This document shows positions 15,084 through 22,810 of a DNA stretch of 26,917 bases, piece after piece (the first letter of the stretch is position 1; every line of letters begins with the position of its first letter). The DNA lies in NCBI GenBank assembly GCA_029907755.1, contig JARYLH010000004.1, forward strand, positions 1-26,917, in the 5' to 3' direction. Both the position numbers and the translations under genes were made by a program. The DNA is from Candidatus Methanosuratincola sp. Lineage in GTDB: Archaea > Thermoproteota > Methanomethylicia > Methanomethylicales > Methanomethylicaceae. The notes below the pieces were generated by a model. The model was given only the letters and a program-made list of their open reading frames with translations. It was not told the DNA's origin and did no database searches.

Positions 15084-16294
15084 CGCCTATTCCTCCTTTT
15101 TTCCTTTCTGAACCTCTTAAATGGCCTTTCCTGCCTTGCCGGCTTTGCAGGCGGCTTGGCGTATTTCTTTTTGATCTCGGCAATCCGCTTCTCCACTGAG
15201 GACTTGAGTTTATCAGCGATGAACTCGCCGCCGAAGGCATCAACTCGCGCGGCGATCGACAGCTTCCCTGCAAGTGCCCTCGCGATCTTCCCCCTTTGCC
15301 ACCTCTCTGCGCTGTGCAGGTACTGGTGCTGGAAGATTATGCCGTGCTTCGGCGGCCTTGCACCTGTCTTCAGCGACCGGAAGAGGGCCTTTTCCGCCCC
15401 GAGCACTTGAATCGTGCTCGCCGGCTTCTTAGCAAGGTTTTCGAGGCTTCCCGCGAGTGCGATCAGCCTGGCACCGAGAGTCGCCCCAGCCAATTCCCGT
15501 ACATTCGGAGCGATTTCCCTCATGACCTCGTCAATGTATTTCTCCATCGAGTCCCTCGACTCATATGTCTTGAGGTTTATTTCTGCCAGGTCTACAATCT
15601 GCTTGAGATCATAATCGTTAACTTCCGCGCCCATGGACTTCATCGCTGCCTCATAGATTGCCCTTCCTTTGTTTTCAGCCTGAACCACTTTTGACGCTGC
15701 TTCGGGGTCAATATTGCTCCGCCTGCCGAAATTCTTCACTATCTCCATGTACTGCCGGTGGTCTGGAACCAGGCTATCCAATTCAGGGAAGTGCAGCCCG
15801 TACCACTCCCTGACCCTAGAGACCGTGATGTTCACGTTCTTGTCGATCTCGTCGAGCGCGGAGACGGCCTGTGCCACTAACCTGTCCCGCTTTTCGGAAG
15901 CCGCCCTTATCTTCGTCCTTACGATCGACTCCGACGTCTCCCTTAGGAGCCGCTCCACGAAGGACTGCTTCTTCCCTGCCGAAAGGAATGCGCTCAAAGG
16001 GGAGGCCCTGAAGGAGGTCCCGGCAGGGCTGGGTGATTCTGAACGCGACTTGACCCCGAATCGCGTCCTAATCGCCTTTGCCTCCAGCTCGTCCTCCAAG
16101 ATCAACTCGTCATAACCCATCTCAACAAGGTCATGCACAAGAACCTCGAGATCCTTCGAGAGCCCCTTTTTCTCCAGATCCAGTATCTGGGATGAGGCGT
16201 CGTTGGGGCTTTCGAAGATCCTCGAGGTGATCAGCTTCAGCGATTCGTCATAAGCGAAGAATCCGCCGAAGCTGTCGATAACGTAACATTTCAA
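15077..16294 (-). CDS. nop5: C/D box methylation guide RNP protein Nop5 (Nop56/58)
   Basis: The scaffold of box C/D sRNPs. It binds fibrillarin by its N-terminal domain, dimerises by a coiled coil, and binds L7Ae and guide RNA by the Nop domain. The Nop domain is seen as GARPPKHGIIFQHQYLHSA, and the C-terminal tail is Lys/Arg-rich. I choose TTG at 16294 (405 residues, starting MKCYVIDSFGGFFAYDE), which matches known N-termini. A GGTG lies eight bases before it, and the TATA box at 16331-16338 would start transcription near 16308, downstream of the longer ATG frame at 16330. It is followed directly by flpA. Confidence 0.93.
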   Translation of the reverse strand: MKCYVIDSFGGFFAYDESLKLITSRIFESPNDASSQILDLEKKGLSKDLEVLVHDLVEMGYDELILEDELEAKAIRTRFGVKSRSESPSPAGTSFRASPLSAFLSAGKKQSFVERLLRETSESIVRTKIRAASEKRDRLVAQAVSALDEIDKNVNITVSRVREWYGLHFPELDSLVPDHRQYMEIVKNFGRRSNIDPEAASKVVQAENKGRAIYEAAMKSMGAEVNDYDLKQIVDLAEINLKTYESRDSMEKYIDEVMREIAPNVRELAGATLGARLIALAGSLENLAKKPASTIQVLGAEKALFRSLKTGARPPKHGIIFQHQYLHSAERWQRGKIARALAGKLSIAARVDAFGGEFIADKLKSSVEKRIAEIKKKYAKPPAKPARQERPFKRFRKEKRRNRRW

Positions 16295-16330
16295 GGCAAT
16301 TACACCAGACTCATCTTTATCAATGCACAT

Positions 16331-16338
16331 TTATAAAG
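16331..16338 (-). promoter_or_regulatory. TATA box of the nop5-flpA-UPF0216 operon
   Basis: The minus-strand sequence CTTTATAA is a strong TATA-box match. It touches the ATG at 16330, which therefore cannot be in the transcript if spacing is normal. It predicts transcription start near 16308 and supports TTG at 16294 as the nop5 start. Confidence 0.6.
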
Positions 16339-16376
16339 CTCAACTGTTGGTTTGCCGACTCAGGGTATTTTAAAGG

Positions 16377-16988
16377 TCACTGCGGCCTTCCCCTAAACCC
16401 CCGACAGACCAAGTAGACCTCCGAGCTCGAATCCCTGGATGCGCTGGGCTTGAAGATCCTCACATCAGAAAAACGGCTTCTCACTTCCCTCCTGAAAGCA
16501 TCGAAATCAGACCCCATCAGTACTTTGATGACCATTTTCCCGCCCGGTCTCAGCACTTTGTCGGCCAGCTCGAGGGCGATGCCCGCAAGCAGTATCTGCC
16601 TGCCGTGGTCAACATCATGTATGCCGGTGAACTTTGGCGCCATGTCAGAGGTCATCACGTCTACCATGCCGCCGGATGCCCTCTTGATGCACTCATGCAA
16701 TTCTGGTGACCTAGCATCGCCGCGCAGGAGCACTACGTTCTTGCAAGGCAGAGGTTCGATCTCGCTGATGTCGACCCCGATGACCAGCCCCTCCTCGCCA
16801 ACGAGGCGGCAGGCCACCTGGAGCCACCCCCCTGGGGCGGCGCCTAAGTCCAGAACGGTTTCACCCCTCTTCATTATCCTGAACCTCTGGCAGATCTCCA
16901 AAAGCTTGAGGGCAGACCTGGAACGGTATCCCTGCCTCTTGGCTTCCCGGTAATAGTAATCGCCTAAAATTGAATCCTTGCCAGGCAT
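16377..16988 (-). CDS. rlmE: RlmE/FtsJ-type 2'-O-ribose RNA methyltransferase
   Basis: A 203-residue methyltransferase of the FtsJ/RrmJ family. It begins with the family stretch DYYYREAKRQGYRSRSALKL and has the AdoMet loop DLGAAPGGWLQVA, TSDMAPKFTG, the Lys in MVIKVLMGSDF and the final SSEVYLVC, giving the K-D-K-E set. The bacterial enzyme methylates U2552 of 23S rRNA; archaeal relatives presumably act on 23S rRNA too, though the exact target is not shown here. The start lies one base after the stop of the TFE-beta gene (TGAGATG), so the two are cotranscribed. Confidence 0.93.
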   Translation of the reverse strand: MPGKDSILGDYYYREAKRQGYRSRSALKLLEICQRFRIMKRGETVLDLGAAPGGWLQVACRLVGEEGLVIGVDISEIEPLPCKNVVLLRGDARSPELHECIKRASGGMVDVMTSDMAPKFTGIHDVDHGRQILLAGIALELADKVLRPGGKMVIKVLMGSDFDAFRREVRSRFSDVRIFKPSASRDSSSEVYLVCRGFRGRPQ

Positions 16989-16989
16989 C

Positions 16990-17388
16990 TCACTCTTTCT
17001 CCGAGGATGCCGCCTTTTTGATCTCCTCTGACTTTTGGTACTTCATGAACTCGTTCCTCAGCGACATCGTGAGCTTGACGCAGTTCTCAGGGGATATGGG
17101 CTGCCCCATCCCGCACCTTGACAGATCGTGGCACGTGAAGCAGTAGCACCAGACCATATCAGATATCTGCACCTTCTGCTCTTTTTTTATCAGTATGACG
17201 CGGTAGGTCTTGTGGCTGTCCCCTGTGAAGGGCTCACGCTTGACAATCCCCTTCTTTTCCATCCTCGCAAGCGCCCTGGAGACCTCTCGGCTGTTCGAGC
17301 TTATGCTTTTCCAAAGATCGCTCTGGAGCAGACTCCGGTCAGCAGAATTCTGCAGCGCCTTGATTAGCTTCTCTTCCAACTCCTCCAC
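16990..17388 (-). CDS. Transcription factor E subunit beta (TFE-beta, RPC39/Rpc34-like), FeS winged-helix protein
   Basis: A 132-residue protein with an N-terminal winged helix (LLQSDLWKSI, then SREVSRALARMEKKGIV) and a C-terminal CFTCHDLSRCGMGQPISPENC. This spacing, CxxC-x5-C-x10-C with ISPxNC, is like the [4Fe-4S] domain of eukaryotic RPC39/Rpc34 and archaeal TFE-beta. TFE-beta pairs with TFE-alpha and helps RNA polymerase melt promoter DNA. I prefer GTG at 17388, because a TATA-like TTTTTATATG at 17411-17420 would start transcription near 17390; GTG at 17397 is the longer alternative. Its neighbour is the TFB gene, which fits. The other possibility is an unrelated FeS MarR-type regulator. 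Confidence 0.8.
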   Translation of the reverse strand: MEELEEKLIKALQNSADRSLLQSDLWKSISSNSREVSRALARMEKKGIVKREPFTGDSHKTYRVILIKKEQKVQISDMVWCYCFTCHDLSRCGMGQPISPENCVKLTMSLRNEFMKYQKSEEIKKAASSEKE

Positions 17389-17410
17389 AAAACACACTTC
17401 CGAACCCTTG

Positions 17411-17420
17411 CATATAAAAA
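17411..17420 (-). promoter_or_regulatory. TATA-like promoter of TFE-beta and rlmE
   Basis: On the minus strand TTTTTATATG lies between tfb and the TFE-beta gene, centred 28 bases before the GTG at 17388. It suggests a leaderless transcript for TFE-beta and rlmE separate from that of gar1-tfb. Confidence 0.5.
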
Positions 17421-17433
17421 GATGATAAAGAGG

Positions 17434-18372
17434 CTATAAATAGATTTCAAGCGTGAGTTTATCGATAAGCTCCTTATACCGGTTCCTGACTGTGACTTCA
17501 GTGACATTTGCGGCGCTTGCGATGTCCCTCTGCGTCCGCTTCATCTCAAGCAGTACGCTCGAGATATAGACTGCAGCGGCAGCCACCCCAGTCGGGCCGC
17601 GCCCGGAGGTCAGCCCCTCGCTGCTCGCGAAACGGATTATCTCGACTGCCTTCTGCTGCACCCGCCCATCGAGGCTGAGCTTCGTCACCAGCCTAGGCAC
17701 ATAATTGACTGGATCCGTAGGAAGGACTTTGATCGTGAGTTCGTTCGAAACGAACCTATAGCTCCTCGCTATCTCTTTCTTGCTCGCCCTTGAGACGGAG
17801 GATATCTCGTCAAGGGTGAGGGGGACATTGTACTTCCTGCAGGATGCATAGAGTGCGGCACCCGTCATGCTCTCGATCGATCGCCCCCGGATGAGTTGGC
17901 TCTCCACAGCCCTCCTGTAAAGGAGGGCGGAAGCCTCTCTTATGTTCCTCGAAAGGCCTAGCTGCGAGGCCATCCGCTCCAGCTCGGAAAGGGCAAAAGC
18001 CAGATTCCTCTCGGAGGCATCGGAGACCCTTATCCTCCTCTGCCATTTCCTCAGGCGGTAGATCTGCGCCCTCTTCTTGGAAGTGATGGACTTGCCGTAG
18101 CTGTCCTTGTCCCTCCAGTCAATCATTGTGGAGAGACCCTTGTCGTGTATCGTAAGCGTTATTGGCGCACCGGCGCGCGAGCGCTTGTCCCTCTGGTCGC
18201 TGTCGAAAGCCCTCCATTCCGGACCGGGGTCGAGGAGCTTGTCGCCAAGAACCAGCCCGCATGCCCTGCAGGTCACCTCGGCCCGCTCGTAGTCCCTCAC
18301 CAGCGTCTTTGCCCCACATTCCGGGCAAGTCATCTCGTCAATTTCTCGAATATCTGTTAGATTTCTTTCCAT
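17434..18372 (-). CDS. tfb: Transcription initiation factor B (TFB)
   Basis: The archaeal TFIIB homologue, 312 residues, which binds TBP-TATA DNA and recruits RNA polymerase. The N-terminal zinc ribbon is intact (Cys16, Cys19, Cys35, Cys38), followed by the B-reader region (EWRAFDSDQRDKRSRAG near 52-68) and two cyclin repeats (about 115-205 and 210-312) with a recognition helix-turn-helix near the C-terminus (ASAANVTEVTVRNRYKEL). Length is typical. The ATG at 18372 overlaps the end of gar1 by 35 bases; an ATG at 18333 just after the gar1 stop would still leave the zinc ribbon intact. Only this one copy is in the window. Confidence 0.97.
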   Translation of the reverse strand: MERNLTDIREIDEMTCPECGAKTLVRDYERAEVTCRACGLVLGDKLLDPGPEWRAFDSDQRDKRSRAGAPITLTIHDKGLSTMIDWRDKDSYGKSITSKKRAQIYRLRKWQRRIRVSDASERNLAFALSELERMASQLGLSRNIREASALLYRRAVESQLIRGRSIESMTGAALYASCRKYNVPLTLDEISSVSRASKKEIARSYRFVSNELTIKVLPTDPVNYVPRLVTKLSLDGRVQQKAVEIIRFASSEGLTSGRGPTGVAAAAVYISSVLLEMKRTQRDIASAANVTEVTVRNRYKELIDKLTLEIYL

Positions 18373-18631
18373 AGCCCTTTGAGCCCCTCCTCAAGTTTCT
18401 CCGACGAGGTTCCTCTGTAAAGAACTCCAGACCGGCGACTTCAGCACCAGGTTTCCTGGCGAGTTTCACCGAGACGTAGGGATTTCCGATGGGGCCGAAG
18501 ACGTCTATCACGGTCCCCACGATCCCGAATCCCTTGAGTATCACCGAAGAGCCGATCCTTGGGGGAGTTTTCGCTTTTATTGTCAGAAGGCCGCTTTTGC
18601 CGATGTGGACGCCGACCCCCAAGTAGTTCAA
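18338..18631 (-). CDS. gar1: H/ACA RNP protein Gar1
   Basis: A 97-residue protein from TTG at 18631. It has the Gar1 beta-barrel motif GTVIDVFGPIGNPYVSVK and a basic tail (RRRNLRRGSKGYGKK). Gar1 binds the pseudouridine synthase Cbf5 and promotes release of modified RNA in H/ACA sRNPs. A longer frame begins at ATG 18673, but a TATA-like ATATAAAA at 18679-18686 predicts transcription from about 18657, and GGAG lies eight bases before the TTG. The product then starts MNYLGVGVHIGKSGLLTIK, which lines up with known archaeal Gar1 N-termini (MKRLGKVLHYAKQGFLIVR). tfb overlaps its 3' end, an arrangement known from other archaea. Confidence 0.92.
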   Translation of the reverse strand: MNYLGVGVHIGKSGLLTIKAKTPPRIGSSVILKGFGIVGTVIDVFGPIGNPYVSVKLARKPGAEVAGLEFFTEEPRRRNLRRGSKGYGKKSNRYSRN

Positions 18632-18678
18632 GACACCAACTCCGAGATAAAGGTAATCATGAGCATATCCCATTAGTC

Positions 18679-18686
18679 TTTTATAT
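18679..18686 (-). promoter_or_regulatory. TATA box of gar1-tfb
   Basis: The minus-strand ATATAAAA within GGATATAAAAG is a near-consensus TATA box. It lies only six bases before the upstream ATG at 18673, so that codon should not be transcribed. It predicts a leader of about 26 bases to the TTG at 18631, including GGAG. Confidence 0.6.
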
Positions 18687-18733
18687 CCTTTACTTTGATT
18701 ATCACCTAGTTTTAAAATAACTTAAACAGCTCA

Positions 18734-19045
18734 TCACTTTCTTTTCAGAGATCTTCTTTTTGATATAGAGGCGGATATTCGAACCAACAGATCGACCTTT
18801 TTCTCATCACCCTTCTTGCTGATCAAGACCCTGCCTGACCGCTCCCACCAAGAGGATGGGAACTTCTTCTCGATCTCGAGCTGGGCGACGTATGAGAGGT
18901 CCCTGCACGCCTCAAGGATCTCCTCAGCGGTGGGCGAGTCTACCGCCTTCTCTTTCGGGACCATCCTACCTCTTGACCTTGTCTTGGAGGAGTCCAAGTA
19001 TGCGGGCCAAACGATTAGCCGACCTTCATTCTTCACCAAGCCCAT
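18734..19045 (-). CDS. srp19: Signal recognition particle 19 kDa protein
   Basis: A 103-residue SRP19, which binds helices 6 and 8 of 7S RNA and prepares it for SRP54. Typical motifs are IVWPAYLDSSKTRSRGRMVP, PTAEEILEACRDL and KKFPSSWWERSGRVLI, with a basic tail (SISKRRSLKRK). Length is normal for archaea. GGTGAT sits directly before the ATG. It is the most upstream gene of the minus-strand block but lies 60 bases from gar1, which has its own promoter, so it is probably a separate transcript. Confidence 0.95.
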   Translation of the reverse strand: MGLVKNEGRLIVWPAYLDSSKTRSRGRMVPKEKAVDSPTAEEILEACRDLSYVAQLEIEKKFPSSWWERSGRVLISKKGDEKKVDLLVRISASISKRRSLKRK

Positions 19046-19096
19046 ATCACCAAGACAACGATATTAGGACGGGGATTTTTAATAAAGGTGATCCCC

Positions 19097-19474
19097 ATGC
19101 ACGAGTTTTCACTGGCCGCTAGCCTAGTACAGTATGTCTCTGACGTTGCCAAGAAAAATGGAATAGCAGAGATCAAGGAGATGCACATTGAAGTCGGGGA
19201 GATGACGCACATAGATCCAAGGCAGCTCAAATTCTGCATCAGGATAGCAAGCCAGAACACGGTAGCGGAAAGGAGCCGCATCTACATCAGGAGAAGGATG
19301 CCGGTGCTGAGGTGCTCAAAATGCGGTGTCTCGAGCGAGCTGAAGAGGGGGGAAAACCTTTCGGATTACAGCATGGCTTGCCCTTCCTGTGGCAGCCAGG
19401 ATGTGGAGTTGGAGAGGGGGAAGGAACTCGTCCTGAAGAGAATAAAAGGCATCAAGAAGGAAGCGCCGGGGTGA
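19097..19474 (+). CDS. hypA: Hydrogenase nickel incorporation protein HypA
   Basis: A 125-residue nickel metallochaperone that loads Ni into [NiFe] hydrogenase large subunits. The N-terminal MHEFSLA keeps His2, the nickel ligand, and the zinc site is present as CSKC (73-76) and CPSC (95-98). The ATG at 19097 follows GGTGATC, a near-perfect ribosome site, by a few bases; an in-frame GTG at 19088 lies inside that site and is rejected. Divergent from srp19 across a 51-base gap, so the two promoters overlap. With hypE nearby it serves the hydrogenase at the start of the window or another nickel hydrogenase of the cell. Confidence 0.96.
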   Translation: MHEFSLAASLVQYVSDVAKKNGIAEIKEMHIEVGEMTHIDPRQLKFCIRIASQNTVAERSRIYIRRRMPVLRCSKCGVSSELKRGENLSDYSMACPSCGSQDVELERGKELVLKRIKGIKKEAPG

Positions 19475-19484
19475 AAAGGGGGCG

Positions 19485-19871
19485 TCACTTCATGAGAATT
19501 GCGTTCAGCACGCCGTCCTGACCCGGCCTTGAGGAAACCCTTGCGTCCCCCAGCTCAGTCTCGATGATTGCACCCTTGGTGATGACGCCCCTCCGCGAAT
19601 AATCGACGTTCGAGGGGTTGGACTTCACCTTGGTTATCTTGACCTTCTTGGCAACGTTCGTTTTCGGATCTATCACATTTGCGTAAGCTGCCTCGTCCAG
19701 CCTCAGTTTGGCGTTCCCGCCATAGCTCCTTGAGATGTTCTTTATGTCTTTGCCAGCACCGAGAGAGGTCTCGGTCGGAGCTGAGCCGAGCTCGTATTTT
19801 CGCTTCTCCCTGAAGTGGTGAAGCGTGCCGCCCGTGGGCTTTCGCCTATCCCTGCCCTGGTAGTAACTCAT
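19485..19871 (-). CDS. rps8e: Small ribosomal subunit protein S8e
   Basis: A 128-residue ribosomal protein of the archaeal/eukaryotic small subunit. The start MSYYQGRDRRKPTGG with a basic N-terminus, the internal GGNAKLRLDEAAYANV and the end VSSRPGQDGVLNAILM are family signatures, and the length is normal for archaea. GAGGG lies about seven bases before the ATG. It sits between hypA (convergent, ten bases apart) and hypE (divergent, 85 bases apart). Confidence 0.97.
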   Translation of the reverse strand: MSYYQGRDRRKPTGGTLHHFREKRKYELGSAPTETSLGAGKDIKNISRSYGGNAKLRLDEAAYANVIDPKTNVAKKVKITKVKSNPSNVDYSRRGVITKGAIIETELGDARVSSRPGQDGVLNAILMK

Positions 19872-19914
19872 CGATATCCCTCATTCTTATGACACCCATA
19901 CCAAAAAGGCATAC

Positions 19915-19924
19915 AAATATAAGT
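19915..19924. promoter_or_regulatory. TATA-like element shared by hypE and rps8e
   Basis: AAATATAAGT lies in the middle of the 85-base divergent gap. Read on the plus strand it predicts transcription near 19945, just before hypE; read on the minus strand (ACTTATATTT) it predicts a start near 19893, giving a 22-base leader for S8e. No second clear TATA element is seen, so one element may serve both genes. Confidence 0.4.
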
Positions 19925-19956
19925 TTTTTGAAGTTTACCAAAGAGGGGCGAGCTTT

Positions 19957-20976
19957 TTGAAGGAGCGCATACAGCTGAGCCAAGGAGCTGGCGGGAAGCT
20001 CATGGACGAGCTCATAAAGAGCGTGATAATTGGCAACATAACCAAGAGAAAGGTAGAGGGGGGAATAGGGCTTGACGAGTTCGACGACGGCGCAACCATA
20101 CCTTACGGCGGGGTCCAGATCGCGGTCTCCTCTGACGGCCACATCGTCGATCCTCCCTTCTTCCCGGGAGGGGATATCGGAAAGCTAGCGGTATGCGGAG
20201 CGATTAACGACCTTGCGATGATCGGAGCCAAGCCGCTCGCATTGACGGACACGGTGATTGTGGAGGAGGGCTACCCGGTCGAGGACCTTTCGAAGATAGT
20301 CAGATCGATGAACGAGACTGCAGAGCGTACAGGGGCTGCGATTGTGCACGGGGACTTCAAGGTCATGCCTAAGGGTAAGCTGGACAAGATTGTGATCTCG
20401 ACGACTGGGATCGGGGTAGTCGAAGGCGAGCCGATACTTGACTCAGGGCTCAAGGAAGGGGATGCCCTGATAGTCACCGGTCCGATAGGAGATCATGGGA
20501 TCGCGATAGCTTCCCTGAGGAGCGGGCTAAGCTTCAGCACATCAGTAATTTCGGATGTCGCGCCGCTTTGGGAGATCATGCGCGCAGCCATGTCGGCAGG
20601 AAGGGTGACGGCTGCCAAGGATCCCACGAGGGGCGGGGTGGCGATGGCCCTTAACGAAATGGCTGAGAGATCAGGGGTCAGCATATGGATCAGGGAGGAG
20701 GACATCCCAATAAGGCAGGAAGTCGCCGGTGCATGTGAGATGCTCGGTCTAGACCCATTGGAGCTCACCTGCGAGGGGAGGGCAATAATAGGCGTCGGCA
20801 GGGAAAGCGCAGAGGAGGTGCTTCAGGCGATAAGGAGGGTGCCCGAGGGCAAGGATGCGATGATAATCGGGTCGGTACGTAGAGAGAGACCGGGATATGT
20901 AATAATGGAAACCTCGGCAGGAGGGAAGAGGGTAATAAACCCCCCTTTGGGCGAGCCGACCCCCAGGATCTGCTGA
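19957..20976 (+). CDS. hypE: Hydrogenase expression/formation protein HypE
   Basis: A 339-residue PurM-like ATP-dependent enzyme. It dehydrates the carbamoyl group placed by HypF on its C-terminal Cys to a thiocyanate, the source of the CN ligands of the [NiFe] centre. The C-terminal PRIC with Cys339 is intact. The N-terminal QGAGGK, SDGHIVDPPFFPGGDIGKLA and AINDLAMIGAKP and the later KDPTRGGVAMALNEMA match the family. The start is TTG at 19957 with GAGGGG nine bases upstream, and no ATG lies nearby in frame. HypF, HypC, HypD and HypB are not in the window. Confidence 0.97.
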   Translation: MKERIQLSQGAGGKLMDELIKSVIIGNITKRKVEGGIGLDEFDDGATIPYGGVQIAVSSDGHIVDPPFFPGGDIGKLAVCGAINDLAMIGAKPLALTDTVIVEEGYPVEDLSKIVRSMNETAERTGAAIVHGDFKVMPKGKLDKIVISTTGIGVVEGEPILDSGLKEGDALIVTGPIGDHGIAIASLRSGLSFSTSVISDVAPLWEIMRAAMSAGRVTAAKDPTRGGVAMALNEMAERSGVSIWIREEDIPIRQEVAGACEMLGLDPLELTCEGRAIIGVGRESAEEVLQAIRRVPEGKDAMIIGSVRRERPGYVIMETSAGGKRVINPPLGEPTPRIC

Positions 20977-21007
20977 TCGCACTTTGATTCGGCATCAGCC
21001 CAGACCT

Positions 21008-21565
21008 TTATTGCTTTGTTTTAATGAAATAGATCTCTTCGTTCAGCCTCGGGATCATAGCCATCAGTACAGCGATTTCCGAAAGCCTGACGCGATCCAA
21101 GGCACCTTTCGAAAAGTACCCTATTGCCCCCTGCCTCCTCCCGAGGTCCTCGATCCCTGTGATCGCGTCCATCACTTTGCCTACCTCGGATTTGGCTGAG
21201 AGGACTTGCAGCACCACTTCTGCGGGATACTCGAACGATGGGCTACCGCCGATCGTGACAATTCCGCGCCTGTCGGCTATTGCCGCAAACTGCTGGTCCA
21301 TCCAGCCGGATATTGAATGCGGCACCTGTAAGAAACCTGCTTCTATGCCTACACCCATTTCTGCACGCCCCTCCAGCTCCAGCGCTCTCTTGGCCCTCCC
21401 TATGGCTCCACGGATTGTCTCGTCGATGCCCAAAGGCTGAGGCGGGACGATGGATGAGACCTCCTTCATGATGACTTCAACATGAGGAAAGAATCGGGAG
21501 AGGACGTTTTTCACCGCCTGTACCTTGACCGGGTTTGAGGAACCGACCGCTACGATCAACTGCAT
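21008..21565 (-). CDS. Non-canonical purine NTP phosphatase, YjjX/inosine-xanthosine triphosphatase family
   Basis: A 185-residue protein of the YjjX (DUF84) family, which hydrolyses ITP and XTP to keep them out of nucleic acids. It begins QLIVAVGSSNPVKVQAVKNV, where the SxNPxKxxA phosphate-binding motif is clear, and contains PLGIDETIRGAIGRAKRAL and MGVGIEAGF, both family hallmarks. Length is normal. ATG at 21565 is preferred, with GTG at 21568 directly before it. It is convergent with hypE and divergent from the M24 peptidase gene across 58 bases. Confidence 0.9.
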   Translation of the reverse strand: MQLIVAVGSSNPVKVQAVKNVLSRFFPHVEVIMKEVSSIVPPQPLGIDETIRGAIGRAKRALELEGRAEMGVGIEAGFLQVPHSISGWMDQQFAAIADRRGIVTIGGSPSFEYPAEVVLQVLSAKSEVGKVMDAITGIEDLGRRQGAIGYFSKGALDRVRLSEIAVLMAMIPRLNEEIYFIKTKQ

Positions 21566-21623
21566 CACTAGAGATAATCATAAAAGGGGAACAGATAAGA
21601 ATGCTTCTAACAGGTGCTGACAG

Positions 21624-22703
21624 GTGGATTATAGGCGCAGAATCAACGAACTTGCTTCGGGCATCGAGGGGATGGGGCTCGATGGGGCAATAATATTCGG
21701 CCCCGAGAATATCCACTATTTGACGGGTGCGCCGTTTGTAAGGGGGGGCTATGGCAAGATCCTATTTGTCAAAGAGGACGGGGGGGCGTCGCTGATTGTG
21801 ACCGATCTGGATTACCAAGAGGTCGGCGACACGGTTGATTCGGCTGAGATAGTCAAGACCGACTTCATGGAGAGACCCCTCGACAGGCTCAGGAAGATTG
21901 TGAAGGACTCGCCTAGACTCGGCTTCGAGGAAGGGATAGTCAGCGCCGCGTTGAAGGAAAAGATCGCCGGAGAGTTCAAACTGGAGCCGCTCAGCGGGCT
22001 CATCGAAAGGATGAGGGAAAGGAAAGACGCCGACGAGATCGCACTCATAGAGAGAGCGCAGTCCATCAACGACAGGGCAATCGAAAAGGCGATAGAGAGC
22101 ATGAAGGAAGGGATGAGCGAACTTGAGATAGCGGCTGAGCTCGAATACCACCTTAGGAAGGAAGGGGAGGAATCGTTCGCCTTCGAGACGATAGTTGCGT
22201 CAGGACCCAGAGGGGTTTACCCGCACGGGATGCCCAGCACGAGGAGGCCGTCAAGGGGAGATGCGGTCGTGATAGACTTTGGGGCGAAGTATGGCGGCTA
22301 CTGCTCGGACATGACTAGGACGATCTTCTTCGGCAATCCGGATGGGGAGGTCAGAAGAGCTTATGAAGCGGTGAAGGAGGCGCAGGAGAGAGCCATCGAG
22401 TTCGTCAGGGACGGAATCTCGGGCAGGGAGGTCGATGCGGCGGCCCGGGAGGTGCTCGACCGCAGGGGGCTCGGAAAGTTTTTTGTCCACGGGCTCGGAC
22501 ACGGAGTCGGCATCGAGATCCATGAAGCGCCCGTTGTCGGGCCATCGAACGAGAAACCGCTGGCGCCAGGCAACGTGATTACAATCGAGCCAGGAGCATA
22601 CCTCCCCGGAAAGTTTGGCATAAGGATAGAGGACCTCCTGGTCGTAGAGAACGGCGGGAAGAGGAATCTAACCAGATTCACCAGGGAACTCATCGTGATT
22701 TGA
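21624..22703 (+). CDS. pepQ: M24 family metallopeptidase, probable Xaa-Pro dipeptidase
   Basis: A 359-residue two-domain aminopeptidase P/prolidase-type protein. The creatinase-like N-terminal domain covers about 1-125 (DGAIIFGPENIHYLTG). The C-terminal pita-bread domain keeps all five metal ligands: Asp218 (VIDFG), Asp229 (CSDMTRT), His293 (HGLGHGVG), Glu322 (TIEPGAY) and Glu336 (GIRIEDL). His201 in YPHG is also typical. It would split dipeptides or N-terminal residues before proline in the cytoplasm; dipeptidase and aminopeptidase P cannot be told apart with certainty. The start is GTG at 21624 with AGGTG seven bases upstream. Confidence 0.92.
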   Translation: MDYRRRINELASGIEGMGLDGAIIFGPENIHYLTGAPFVRGGYGKILFVKEDGGASLIVTDLDYQEVGDTVDSAEIVKTDFMERPLDRLRKIVKDSPRLGFEEGIVSAALKEKIAGEFKLEPLSGLIERMRERKDADEIALIERAQSINDRAIEKAIESMKEGMSELEIAAELEYHLRKEGEESFAFETIVASGPRGVYPHGMPSTRRPSRGDAVVIDFGAKYGGYCSDMTRTIFFGNPDGEVRRAYEAVKEAQERAIEFVRDGISGREVDAAAREVLDRRGLGKFFVHGLGHGVGIEIHEAPVVGPSNEKPLAPGNVITIEPGAYLPGKFGIRIEDLLVVENGGKRNLTRFTRELIVI

Positions 22704-22810
22704 AAGCACTCCATGTCATGAAACCAAGGACGGCTCAAAACCAAAACAAAATAAACAGAACGCAACAATACATCCCCGTCCAGATCAAATGACCGGGGGC
22801 TACCCGAAAT

